From an uncultured Lachnospiraceae bacterium (lineage in GTDB: Bacteria; Bacillota; Clostridia; Lachnospirales; Lachnospiraceae), in NCBI GenBank assembly GCA_910583895.1, contig CAJTYJ010000074.1, forward strand, positions 1 through 8,881: a DNA stretch of 8,881 bases. Reading direction: 5' to 3'. Below are positions 1-5,779 of this stretch, in pieces. Under the pieces are notes generated by a model. It saw only the letters and a list, made by a program, of their open reading frames with translations. It was not told the origin of the DNA and made no database searches. The position numbers and the translations under genes were made by a program. The first letter of the stretch is position 1, and each line of letters opens with the position of its first letter.

Positions 1-23
1 GCGCAAGAAGAAAAAATGAACGC

Positions 24-76
24 AAAAAACCTTACCAATTTTCAGTTGTCATTTCTGAAAATCAGTAAGGTTTTTC
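24..76. terminator. Large two-way hairpin terminator downstream of guaA
   Basis: The arms AAAAACCTTAC (25-35) and GTAAGGTTTTT (65-75) pair perfectly over 11 bp. After a 2x2 internal loop (CA/CA) a second stem follows, ATTTTCAG (38-45) with CTGAAAAT (55-62), closed by a 9-base loop. Both outer ends are A/T runs, so it can terminate transcription in either direction. It lies about 120 bases past the guaA stop and would end guaA transcripts. A plus-strand gene entering from the left would also end here: one frame stops with TGA at 17-19 after RKKKK, just before the hairpin, but too little of it is visible to call a gene. Confidence 0.85.
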
Positions 77-102
77 TGTTATTGAAGTATTCTTTTATCT
101 AA

Positions 103-203
103 CGAGTGATACCCGAAATGTTGCCAAATCGTTGCCAGAGCCTAAACAAATTTGTTTGCAACCCGCATAAACACTAGGTTCTCGAAGCCCATTTCATCAC
201 TCG
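103..203. repeat. Repeat-rich stretch at the guaA 3' end, possible att region
   Basis: Two GTTGCCA direct repeats start at 120 and 131, 11 bp apart, about one helical turn. A perfect 14-bp palindrome AAACAAATTTGTTT covers 144-157. An 8-bp inverted pair CGAGTGAT (103-110) and ATCACTCG (196-203) links this stretch to the last codons of guaA. Short direct repeats on one helical phase next to the 3' end of a housekeeping gene are typical of tyrosine-recombinase arm sites, and the guaA 3' end is a known target of integrative elements. No integrase is in the window, so the role is inferred. Confidence 0.35.
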
Positions 204-1738
204 AACTCAATCGTCCCCGGCGGCTTCGACGTTAGATCATACACCACCCGGTTAACCCCTTTCACTTCATTGATGATCCTGCTCGTCACCTTGAACAGTA
301 CTTCATAGGGTAACTCCGCGCATTCTGCTGTCATAAAGTCACTGGTATTCACGGCACGCAGCGCCACTGCATAGTCATAGGTCCGGAAGTCTCCCATGAC
401 TCCAACCGAACGCATGTTCGTAAGCCCTGCAAAATACTGCCCCAGGCCCTTGTCCAGGCCGGCTTTCGCAATCTCCTCCCGGTAGATGGCATCCGCATCC
501 TGCACGATACGAACCTTCTCCTCCGTCACCTCACCGATGATTCGGATCCCAAGTCCCGGGCCCGGGAAAGGCTGCCGGTAAACCAGGTATTCCGGAATTC
601 CAAGCTCCAGGCCGGCTTTTCGCACCTCATCCTTGAACAGCATCCGGAGAGGCTCTATGATCTCCTTAAAATCCACCACATCCGGAAGGCCGCCCACATT
701 GTGATGGGACTTGATCACGGCTGATTTCCCGAGGCCTGATTCGATCACATCCGGATAAATAGTCCCCTGTACCAGAAATTCCACTGCACCAATCTTTTTT
801 GCTTCTTCCTCAAAGACCCGGATAAATTCTTCCCCGATAATCTTCCGCTTTTGCTCCGGTTCCGTGACGCCTTTCAGTTTCTTATAATATCGCTGCTGGG
901 CATTGACCCGGATAAAATTCAGCTCATAAGGGCCATCCGGACCGAAGACAGCTTCCACCTCATCCCCTTCATTTTTGCGCAGCAGCCCATGATCCACGAA
1001 CACACAGGTGAGCTGTTTTCCGATGGCTTTGGATAAAAGGACCGCCGCCACAGAAGAATCCACACCGCCGGACAGGGCGCAGAGCACCTTGCCTTCTCCC
1101 ACTCTTTCCTTTATCTTCTGGATCGTCTCTTCCACGAAAGAACCCATCTTCCAGTCCCCTGCGCATCCGCATACATCGTATACAAATCGCTGGAGCATCT
1201 TCTGCCCTTCCTTTGTGTGTACAACTTCTGGGTGAAACTGCATTGCATAAAGTTTTCTCTCCGGGCACTCCATCGCTGCCACCGGGCAGACCGGGGTATG
1301 AGCCGTCACCCGGAATCCTTCCGGAACCTGCGCGACATAATCTGTATGACTCATCCACGCCACTGTGGAAAACTCCACATCTTTAAAAAGCACGGAAGAA
1401 TGATCCACTTCCATTTCCGTATGCCCATACTCGCTGACAGGCGCCGTCTCCACCTTACCGCCCAGGCTGTAGGCAATCAGCTGAGAGCCATAGCAGATCC
1501 CCAGGATTGGAATGCCAAGCTCAAAAATTTCCTTCTGGTAATGAGGTGAAGATTCATCATACACACTGTTCGGACCGCCGGTAAAGATAATTCCCTTTGG
1601 ATTCATCTCTTTTATCTTTTCAAGGCTTAACGTATACGGATGCACTTCACAATATACATTGCACTCTCTGACTCTGCGGGCGATCAGCTGATTATACTGT
1701 CCGCCAAAGTCCAGTACGATAACCATTTCTCTTGCCAA
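197..1738 (-). CDS. guaA: GMP synthase (glutamine-hydrolysing)
   Basis: This cytosolic enzyme converts XMP to GMP with ATP and glutamine, the last step of guanine nucleotide synthesis. Starting from the TTG at 1738 the protein has 513 residues, the normal family length. The N-terminal class I glutamine amidotransferase domain shows the nucleophile in GICYGSQ (Cys82) and the His169/Glu171 pair in FHPEV. The ATP pyrophosphatase domain has its PP-loop SGGVDSS at 223-229, followed by the dimerisation domain ending in PPGTIEFE. TTG is preferred because AGGAGG (1747-1752) sits 8 bases upstream; the next in-frame ATG (1726) would be 20 bases from it, and an ATG further upstream (1801) lies before the promoter. 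The gene stands alone, with its own promoter and terminator. The C-terminus ends EFE where most GuaA proteins end EWE, which may mark exchange of the 3' end by an integrating element. Confidence 0.97.
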   Translation of the reverse strand: MAREMVIVLDFGGQYNQLIARRVRECNVYCEVHPYTLSLEKIKEMNPKGIIFTGGPNSVYDESSPHYQKEIFELGIPILGICYGSQLIAYSLGGKVETAPVSEYGHTEMEVDHSSVLFKDVEFSTVAWMSHTDYVAQVPEGFRVTAHTPVCPVAAMECPERKLYAMQFHPEVVHTKEGQKMLQRFVYDVCGCAGDWKMGSFVEETIQKIKERVGEGKVLCALSGGVDSSVAAVLLSKAIGKQLTCVFVDHGLLRKNEGDEVEAVFGPDGPYELNFIRVNAQQRYYKKLKGVTEPEQKRKIIGEEFIRVFEEEAKKIGAVEFLVQGTIYPDVIESGLGKSAVIKSHHNVGGLPDVVDFKEIIEPLRMLFKDEVRKAGLELGIPEYLVYRQPFPGPGLGIRIIGEVTEEKVRIVQDADAIYREEIAKAGLDKGLGQYFAGLTNMRSVGVMGDFRTYDYAVALRAVNTSDFMTAECAELPYEVLFKVTSRIINEVKGVNRVVYDLTSKPPGTIEFE

Positions 1739-1746
1739 ACCGTTTT

Positions 1747-1752
1747 CCTCCT
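1747..1752 (-). promoter_or_regulatory. guaA ribosome binding site, fixes a TTG start
   Basis: On the minus strand AGGAGG is followed by 8 bases and then TTG (1738-1736), the ideal spacing. The first in-frame ATG is four codons further on and too far away for this site. Confidence 0.8.
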
Positions 1753-1768
1753 CGGTATATTTGAAAAT

Positions 1769-1797
1769 ATTATACGTGATGTATCTTTTTCTGGCAA
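1769..1797 (-). promoter_or_regulatory. Sigma-A-type promoter of guaA
   Basis: The -35 element TTGCCA (1797-1792) has one mismatch to consensus. A 17-base spacer separates it from a perfect -10 TATAAT (1774-1769). The predicted start near 1762 leaves a leader of only about 24 bases, so there is no room for a purine riboswitch downstream of it. Confidence 0.85.
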
Positions 1798-1892
1798 GCA
1801 TTTCAGCAAGAATTTACTGGTTCCGCTTTCCAAAGCTGTTTTCTGCGCCCACGCCGGGCTGCATACTGACCAATATGTAAAAAAGACTTTCC

Positions 1893-1913
1893 AAAAGCAG
1901 CCCTCAGCCGCCT
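1893..1913 (-). terminator. Possible weak terminator after thiT
   Basis: Just past the thiT stop the minus strand has AGGCGGC, a 5-base loop and GCTGCTT. These form seven pairs including two G-U wobbles, followed by a very short T run; a longer T6 lies about 10 bases further on. It is the only terminator candidate between thiT and guaA and is weak. Confidence 0.3.
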
Positions 1914-1916
1914 GAT

Positions 1917-2582
1917 CTACGAGACAGCTGTTCTTTTTACCTGATTCAAAGCCGCCGCAACTGCCGGTACGGAGATAACAGCCGCTGTAATCAAAGCTTC
2001 CACCAGAAGAAAACTGTAATTGTACACAATCGGATACACACTTTTCAGAGACTGCGGGAAATTTTCCGGCATATAGCTCATCCAGTACAGATATCCGCCC
2101 AGCGCATGGAATGCACCTCTTGCCAGCACCGCAGCAATATACCCCTTCACCAGTCCCCGGGGTTTTCCAGAATAAAGCCCTGCAACTCCCAGCGCCGCAA
2201 ATGCCAGCACATAATCACAGCACACCTGGAAAAGCGAAAGTACATAGGGTTCCTGGATAAACTGCAGAATTCCGTAGGCAAGTCCCACAAAGACTCCGGT
2301 CTGTACTCCGTACCAGTTTGCCACCATCACGATAAAGAGCATACTGCAAAGAGTCACACTTCCGCCCCAGGGCATCTCAAAAACCTTGATATAAGAAGTC
2401 ACAAAAGCGAGCGCCATGGCCACCGCACAGTAAATCAGCTGTTTTGTGGACATCTGCTTTTTCTCCGAATGCCTCCCTGCAAAAAAGATGGCCAGTCCGA
2501 ACAAAAGAATCCCTGCCAGCACACATACTCCGTAACCTGCAGTCGTCAGACCGCCTCCTGCTGTTACCAGTAACTGAAACAT
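1917..2582 (-). CDS. thiT: ECF-type thiamine transporter, substrate-binding S-component ThiT
   Basis: ThiT is an integral membrane protein that captures thiamine and works with the shared EcfA/EcfA'/EcfT energy-coupling module, which is not in this window. From the ATG at 2582 (AAGGAGG 7 bases upstream) it has 221 residues. Family signatures are PWGGSVTL (71-78), the glycine-rich YGVQTGVFVGLAYG (91-104), FIQEPYVLS, a DYVLAFAALGVAGL helix, and FHALGGYLYW (158-167) followed by VYNYS, the region carrying the His, Trp and Asn ligand contacts in known ThiT structures. A53xxxA57/A55xxxA59 in the core's first helix resembles the A-x-x-x-A surface that docks onto EcfT. An extra hydrophobic segment at about 15-36 precedes the usual six-helix core; lactococcal ThiT is about 182 residues. 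The upstream TPP riboswitch independently supports thiamine as substrate. An upstream in-frame ATG (2615) lies inside the terminator hairpin and is unlikely. Confidence 0.93.
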   Translation of the reverse strand: MFQLLVTAGGGLTTAGYGVCVLAGILLFGLAIFFAGRHSEKKQMSTKQLIYCAVAMALAFVTSYIKVFEMPWGGSVTLCSMLFIVMVANWYGVQTGVFVGLAYGILQFIQEPYVLSLFQVCCDYVLAFAALGVAGLYSGKPRGLVKGYIAAVLARGAFHALGGYLYWMSYMPENFPQSLKSVYPIVYNYSFLLVEALITAAVISVPAVAAALNQVKRTAVS

Positions 2583-2583
2583 T

Positions 2584-2620
2584 AAAAAACCTCCTTCATC
2601 TTCGATCGAAGACAAAGGAG
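2584..2620 (-). terminator. Riboswitch expression platform: terminator hairpin that also holds the thiT Shine-Dalgarno
   Basis: On the minus strand CTCCTTTGTCTTC (2620-2608) pairs with GAAGATGAAGGAG (2603-2591) around a GATC loop: 13 pairs, two of them G-U. It is followed by GTTTTTT. The AAGGAGG that serves thiT (2596-2590) is in the 3' arm, so the hairpin can both terminate transcription and hide the ribosome binding site. Confidence 0.85.
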
Positions 2621-2639
2621 ATTCTAAATCCCTTATAAC

Positions 2640-2729
2640 ACATCCCTACGTTGGCATTATCCAAATCAGGTTATAGGTCAGGACGGTATCAGCCCACTCT
2701 CAGCCCGCTTCCATGCAAGCTCCCTTGTC
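2640..2729 (-). ncRNA. TPP riboswitch (THI element) controlling thiT
   Basis: The minus strand carries the hallmark THI-box parts in order: GGGCTGAGAG (about 2706-2697) and then ACCTGATTTGGATAATGCC (about 2674-2656) with AACGTAGGGA after it. These form the pyrimidine-binding and pyrophosphate-binding arms of the aptamer. It lies between the thiT promoter and the terminator/SD hairpin. GACAAGGGAG at its 5' end (2729-2720) is complementary over all 10 bases (one G-U) to CTCCTTTGTC (2620-2611), the 5' arm of that hairpin. That pairing would be the antiterminator without ligand. TPP binding keeps the 5' strand in the aptamer and lets the terminator form, so thiT should be off when thiamine is plentiful. 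Confidence 0.95.
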
Positions 2730-2757
2730 ATCAATCTTATGCAACTTTATGGAGACC

Positions 2758-2786
2758 ATCATAAACGAAAACAAGCTTTTTGTCAA
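2758..2786 (-). promoter_or_regulatory. Sigma-A-type promoter of the thiT riboswitch transcript
   Basis: A perfect -35 TTGACA (2786-2781), a 17-base spacer and a -10 TATGAT (2763-2758) with one mismatch. The predicted start is near 2751, about 20 bases before the aptamer. The -35 begins only 8 bases after the spoIIID stop. Confidence 0.88.
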
Positions 2787-2794
2787 GTTCCACC

Positions 2795-3052
2795 TTATAC
2801 CTGATGCTGGTGCAGATATTTTTCCCGCGTGGCTAGACCTCCGCGGATATGTCTTTCCGATTTATTCACATCGAGCACCTTGCGCGCCTCTGCCGCAAGA
2901 TGAGGGTTGATATAGAGAAGCCGCTCCGCCACATCCTTATGTACCGTTGACTTGCTGACCCCGAAACTCTGGGCAGTCTGCCGGACCGTTGCGTTGTTCT
3001 GTATGATATAATTCGCAATCCGGACGGCTCTTTCTGAAATATAATCTTTCAC
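2795..3052 (-). CDS. spoIIID: Stage III sporulation protein D, mother-cell transcription factor
   Basis: SpoIIID is a small DNA-binding protein of the mother cell that activates or represses many SigE-dependent genes during sporulation. The 85 residues match the family: an N-terminal KDYISERAVRIANYII helix, then a helix-turn-helix at about 22-45 (TVRQTAQSFGVSKSTVHKDV), and a basic C-terminal segment. The start is GTG (3052-3050), with AGGGG about 7 bases upstream. A SigE-like promoter and a match to the SpoIIID binding consensus lie directly upstream. No terminator separates it from the thiT promoter, so its transcripts should run into the thiT riboswitch. It shows that the organism, or its recent ancestor, forms endospores. 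Confidence 0.95.
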   Translation of the reverse strand: MKDYISERAVRIANYIIQNNATVRQTAQSFGVSKSTVHKDVAERLLYINPHLAAEARKVLDVNKSERHIRGGLATREKYLHQHQV

Positions 3053-3069
3053 CGAAAATCCCCTGTATG

Positions 3070-3084
3070 AACTGTTTTTACAGT
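3070..3084 (-). promoter_or_regulatory. Candidate SpoIIID autoregulatory site within a small dyad
   Basis: On the minus strand AAAAACAGTT (3079-3070) fits the published SpoIIID consensus WWRRACARNY at every position. It overlaps the dyad ACTGT-N4-ACAGT (3071-3084) and lies at about the predicted spoIIID transcription start. The consensus is degenerate, so chance is possible. Confidence 0.4.
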
Positions 3085-3111
3085 CTATGCAGGAATTTGT
3101 CTCAATATGTT
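3082..3111 (-). promoter_or_regulatory. SigE-like promoter of spoIIID
   Basis: The minus strand has AACATATT (3111-3104), 14 bases, then CATAGACT (3089-3082). Bacillus SigE promoters have an ATATT-type -35 and a CATACAMT-type -10 about 14 bases apart, so only one -10 position deviates. spoIIID is a SigE-dependent gene in studied spore formers, which fits. Confidence 0.6.
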
Positions 3112-3131
3112 TCGGGACCGGTCTTTTCCGC

Positions 3132-3161
3132 TTTACACCTGCCGCCCTTTCACGCTATAAT
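3132..3161 (+). promoter_or_regulatory. Sigma-A-type promoter of the CRP/FNR-family regulator
   Basis: TTTACA (3132-3137), an 18-base spacer and a perfect TATAAT (3156-3161). The predicted start is near 3168, so the ATG at 3168 would be leaderless and the ATG at 3195 is favoured. It is divergent from the spoIIID promoter in the same short intergenic region. Confidence 0.75.
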
Positions 3162-3178
3162 TAAATAATGCAACGCAG

Positions 3179-3184
3179 AAAGGA
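3179..3184 (+). promoter_or_regulatory. Ribosome binding site that decides the regulator start
   Basis: AAAGGA lies 10 bases before the ATG at 3195. No such site precedes the in-frame ATG at 3168, which coincides with the predicted transcription start. Confidence 0.6.
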
Positions 3185-3194
3185 CGCTCTTTTT

Positions 3195-3881
3195 ATGGAA
3201 CAAATGCATACGCTCACACCGCTCTGGGTCCTGGAACACTGCAGTGACAGCACCCAAAGACGTTTTCTGGAATTCGGCAAGACCATATCCTGCAAAAAAG
3301 GAACCTTCTGTCTGCGCACCGGGGAACCCAACGACCACATTTTTTTCCTTCTGGAAGGCAAGGCGGCAGTATACAATCTGACCAGCTGCGGAAAGCGGAA
3401 GATTCTCTTTGTCCTGGGCCGCCACAGCATGGTCAATGAAAGCCTTACCGGAGCGGTCAGCACCATCTACTGCGAGACGCTGGAGCGCAGCCGCTTTTTT
3501 CTGATCCGCCGGGAGCTGCTGCTCTCTTTGATGGAGCAGGATTTCGGACTCACAAGGACACTTCTGCAGTATCAGGAAAAAAAGATCTGGCGGCTGGAGC
3601 ACCAGCTGAAAAATACCATCGGCAGCATCTATCTGGAGCGCAAGCTGGCTTCCAAGCTCTGGAAGCTGGCCCGGGACTTTGGCATCCCCTCAGGAAAGGG
3701 AATCCTGATTGACATGGAACTTAGCATTACTTTCCTGGCTGACCTTCTGGGCGCACCAAGGGAGACCACCTCCCGGGTCTGCAGAAAGCTCTCCGATCAG
3801 GGTCTGATTGTTCTGGAAAAAAAGAAAATCTATATTCCGGATCCAGAAAAAATTTCCCGTTTTTACAAGACAATTCCCTGA
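3195..3881 (+). CDS. CRP/FNR-family transcriptional regulator, probable activator of asrABC
   Basis: A 228-residue protein with the CRP/FNR layout: an N-terminal beta-roll sensor domain (about 20-105, with GEPNDHIFFLLEGKAAVYN), a long dimerisation helix (about 110-150) and a C-terminal winged helix-turn-helix (about 170-215). The recognition helix reads GAPRETTSRVCRKL; R189, E190 and R194 match the CRP residues that read GTGA half-sites. The RS pair that contacts cAMP in CRP is missing, so cAMP is an unlikely signal. Five cysteines (16, 33, 39, 65, 93) lie in the sensor half, which suggests an iron-sulfur, heme or thiol redox signal, but the ligand cannot be named. The gene directly precedes asrABC in the same direction, and a matching GTGA-N6-TCAC dyad lies between them. 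Family certain; target and signal inferred. Confidence 0.9.
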   Translation: MEQMHTLTPLWVLEHCSDSTQRRFLEFGKTISCKKGTFCLRTGEPNDHIFFLLEGKAAVYNLTSCGKRKILFVLGRHSMVNESLTGAVSTIYCETLERSRFFLIRRELLLSLMEQDFGLTRTLLQYQEKKIWRLEHQLKNTIGSIYLERKLASKLWKLARDFGIPSGKGILIDMELSITFLADLLGAPRETTSRVCRKLSDQGLIVLEKKKIYIPDPEKISRFYKTIP

Positions 3882-3889
3882 AACACACG

Positions 3890-3920
3890 ATTCCGTGACA
3901 ATGATCACGGAATTTTTTTT
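3890..3920 (+). terminator. Terminator of the CRP/FNR-family gene
   Basis: ATTCCGTGA (3890-3898) pairs perfectly with TCACGGAAT (3905-3913) over 9 bp around a 6-base loop and runs into eight T residues. It begins 8 bases after the stop codon. Confidence 0.85.
3894..3909 (+). promoter_or_regulatory. CRP-type operator candidate for asrABC, overlapping the terminator stem
   Basis: CGTGA-N6-TCACG matches the CRP dyad TGTGA-N6-TCACA at four of five bases in each half. Its centre (3901/3902) is exactly 41.5 bases upstream of the start (about 3943) predicted from the -10 TATGCT (3931-3936), the standard class II activator position. The upstream regulator has the CRP-type R-E-R recognition residues. 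The symmetry also serves as the terminator stem, so the dyad by itself is not proof. Confidence 0.45.
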
Positions 3921-3930
3921 GGCTATCCAG

Positions 3931-3936
3931 TATGCT
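3931..3936 (+). promoter_or_regulatory. Possible -10 element of the asrABC promoter
   Basis: TATGCT keeps the key T, A and final T of the -10 consensus. There is no good -35 at 17 bases (CGGAAT), as expected for an activator-dependent promoter. The predicted start near 3943 gives a leader of about 36 bases before asrA. Confidence 0.4.
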
Positions 3937-3978
3937 TGGTGCAACATCAACCACCACTTTATGCAAAGGAGCAAAGCT

Positions 3979-4980
3979 ATGGGATATCTGATATCAAGAA
4001 AGGCCGCGGATCAGTTGTTCGAAAAACTGTCAGAAAGCCATGACATTTTCGCACCAAAATGTTTTCCCGGCGAAGGATGCTTCTCTGACACGGACATCAT
4101 CCGGTACGGACAGGTCCGCTCACTCGCCGAGATCGAGTTTGAACACCGAAGCGATTATTCCTTCAAGGAAGCACTGCTTGCCATCCACGAAACTCTCTTT
4201 TATTTTACGGAGGACACCACCTCTGTTCCCGCCTGCATGGACAGGCGGCTTCTGATCTTCCTTCGAAGCTGTGATCTCCACGCGCTGAAGCGCCTGGACG
4301 CCATCTATCTCCACAACGGACCGGAAGACTTTTATTACAAAAGGCTGCGGGAAAAGGCGGACTTCGTTCTGATGGGATGTGAGAAGACCTGCGATACCGG
4401 GTTCTGCGCCAGTATGGGAACCAACCGGGCCGACCAGTACGACCTCTATTTAAAACTGAACCAGAATACGGTCCTGATCGACTGTCCTTCCAAAAGCCTG
4501 CGCGCTTTGATCAACACATCGGATGCCGGGGTCTGCGAAGTGACTCCGGATTATGTGACGGAAAACGAAGAGAAAGTCACGCTTCCTGAAAATCTTTCCG
4601 TGGAGAGCTTTGATCATCCCGTCTGGGAAGCTTACGGCAGCCGCTGCATCGGCTGCGGGCGCTGCAACTTTGTCTGTCCCACCTGCGCCTGCTTCACCAT
4701 GCAGGATATCATCTACCAGGACAACGCCCGAGTGGGCGAGCGCAGAAGAGTATGGGCTTCCTGCCAGGTGGACGGATACACCGACATCGCCGGCGGTGGC
4801 AGCTTCCGCAAGAAACAAAGCGAACGGATGCGCTTTAAAGTCATGCACAAGATCTATGATTTCGAAAAACGGTTCGGCTATCCCATGTGCGTGGGCTGCG
4901 GACGCTGCGACGCCGTCTGTCCCGAGTACATATCTTACGCCAACCTGATCAATGAACTTGCAAAGGAGGAACAGCCATGA
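3979..4980 (+). CDS. asrA: Anaerobic sulfite reductase subunit A (iron-sulfur electron carrier)
   Basis: AsrA is the ferredoxin-like subunit that carries electrons between the flavin subunit AsrB and the siroheme subunit AsrC in NAD(P)H-dependent reduction of sulfite to sulfide in the cytoplasm. The protein has 333 residues, close to the usual 340-350. Two 4Fe-4S motifs are visible: CIGCGRCNFVC (Cys223, 226, 229, 233) and CVGCGRCDAVC (Cys304, 307, 310, 314), the first followed by PTCAC with two more cysteines. The N-terminal 200 residues hold the family's LIFLRSCDLHALKRLD stretch and an MGCEKTCDTGFCASMG cysteine cluster. ATG 3979 is chosen because AAAGGAG lies 7 bases upstream; the frame is open further upstream but runs back through the terminator. 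The stop overlaps the asrB start (ATGA), so the two are translationally coupled. Confidence 0.94.
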   Translation: MGYLISRKAADQLFEKLSESHDIFAPKCFPGEGCFSDTDIIRYGQVRSLAEIEFEHRSDYSFKEALLAIHETLFYFTEDTTSVPACMDRRLLIFLRSCDLHALKRLDAIYLHNGPEDFYYKRLREKADFVLMGCEKTCDTGFCASMGTNRADQYDLYLKLNQNTVLIDCPSKSLRALINTSDAGVCEVTPDYVTENEEKVTLPENLSVESFDHPVWEAYGSRCIGCGRCNFVCPTCACFTMQDIIYQDNARVGERRRVWASCQVDGYTDIAGGGSFRKKQSERMRFKVMHKIYDFEKRFGYPMCVGCGRCDAVCPEYISYANLINELAKEEQP

Positions 4981-5768
4981 ACAATGCCTATCTCCCGTTT
5001 TCTTCCACAGTCACAGAGATCATCCGGCACACGGACATCGAATACACCTTCCGTATGAGTTTCGACGGGAAGGTAAAACCCGGGCAGTTTTTTGAAGTCT
5101 CCATCCCCAGATACGGGGAGGCGCCCATCTCCGTAAGCGGAATCAAAAAAGGCACTGTAGACCTGACCATTCGAAAAGTAGGAAAAGTCACCGACCAGAT
5201 CTTCGAAAACTACGAAGGCAGCACCCTGCTCATGCGGGGACCTTACGGCAACGGTTTTGAGATCCGGAATTACCGCGGAAAAGAGCTGTTTGTCATCGCC
5301 GGCGGTACCGGTCTGTCTCCGGTCAAGGGCATCGTGGATTATTTTGCAGACCACCCGGAAGAGGCGGTGAGCACCACCCTGATCGCCGGTTTTAAATCCC
5401 CGAAAGACATTTTGTTCCGGGAAGATTTCCTTAAGTGGGAAAAACGCCTCCAAGTCATAAAGACCGTCGACGCCGCACCGGAAGACTATAAAGGGCTCAC
5501 CGGCATGGTCACAAAAAACATTCCGGATCTGCCGGTCATGGACCGTTCCAACACTGCATTTATCACGGTAGGCCCGCCGGTTATGATCCGCTTCACGATT
5601 CAGGAAATCGTGAAGCTCAGCATTCCGGAGAAAAATATCTGGATCTCCCATGAGCGCAAAATGTGCTGCGGACTTGGAAAATGCGGACACTGCAAGATGG
5701 ATTCCACCTACGTCTGTCTGGACGGACCGGTATTCAACTATGCAGAAGGAAAATATCTCATTGACTAG
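4977..5768 (+). CDS. asrB: Anaerobic sulfite reductase subunit B (FAD/NAD(P)H oxidoreductase)
   Basis: AsrB takes electrons from NAD(P)H through FAD and a 2Fe-2S centre and feeds them to AsrA/AsrC. The 263-residue protein has the ferredoxin-NADP+ reductase layout: an FAD-binding beta-barrel (about 5-98, with GQFFEVSIPRYGEAPISVSG), a nucleotide-binding domain starting at FVIAGGTGLSPVKG (106-118), and a C-terminal cluster motif with Cys231, 236, 239 and 247 plus an adjacent Cys230. The same arrangement is found in PyrK, the electron-transfer subunit of dihydroorotate dehydrogenase, but the place between asrA and asrC settles the identity. It starts with ATG inside the asrA stop, with AGGAGG 7 bases upstream. 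Confidence 0.94.
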   Translation: MNNAYLPFSSTVTEIIRHTDIEYTFRMSFDGKVKPGQFFEVSIPRYGEAPISVSGIKKGTVDLTIRKVGKVTDQIFENYEGSTLLMRGPYGNGFEIRNYRGKELFVIAGGTGLSPVKGIVDYFADHPEEAVSTTLIAGFKSPKDILFREDFLKWEKRLQVIKTVDAAPEDYKGLTGMVTKNIPDLPVMDRSNTAFITVGPPVMIRFTIQEIVKLSIPEKNIWISHERKMCCGLGKCGHCKMDSTYVCLDGPVFNYAEGKYLID

Positions 5769-5775
5769 GAGGTGA
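5767..5775 (+). promoter_or_regulatory. Very strong asrC ribosome binding site overlapping the asrB stop
   Basis: AGGAGGTGA matches the 16S rRNA 3' end over nine bases and begins within the asrB TAG. The AGGAGG core is 7 bases from the asrC ATG, so the catalytic subunit should be translated well. Confidence 0.75.
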
Positions 5776-5779
5776 CCTG

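Noticed and set aside
2..19. End of a plus-strand gene (RKKKK then TGA) at the left edge
   Set aside because: Only five codons are visible. Its place just before a terminator is suggestive, but other frames are open there too.
1739..1916. Purine riboswitch upstream of guaA
   Set aside because: The promoter leaves a leader of only about 24 bases, and no aptamer-like conserved core is seen further upstream.
3808..3978. N-terminal extension of AsrA by 57 residues
   Set aside because: It would begin inside the regulator gene and run through its terminator. A good ribosome binding site supports ATG 3979.
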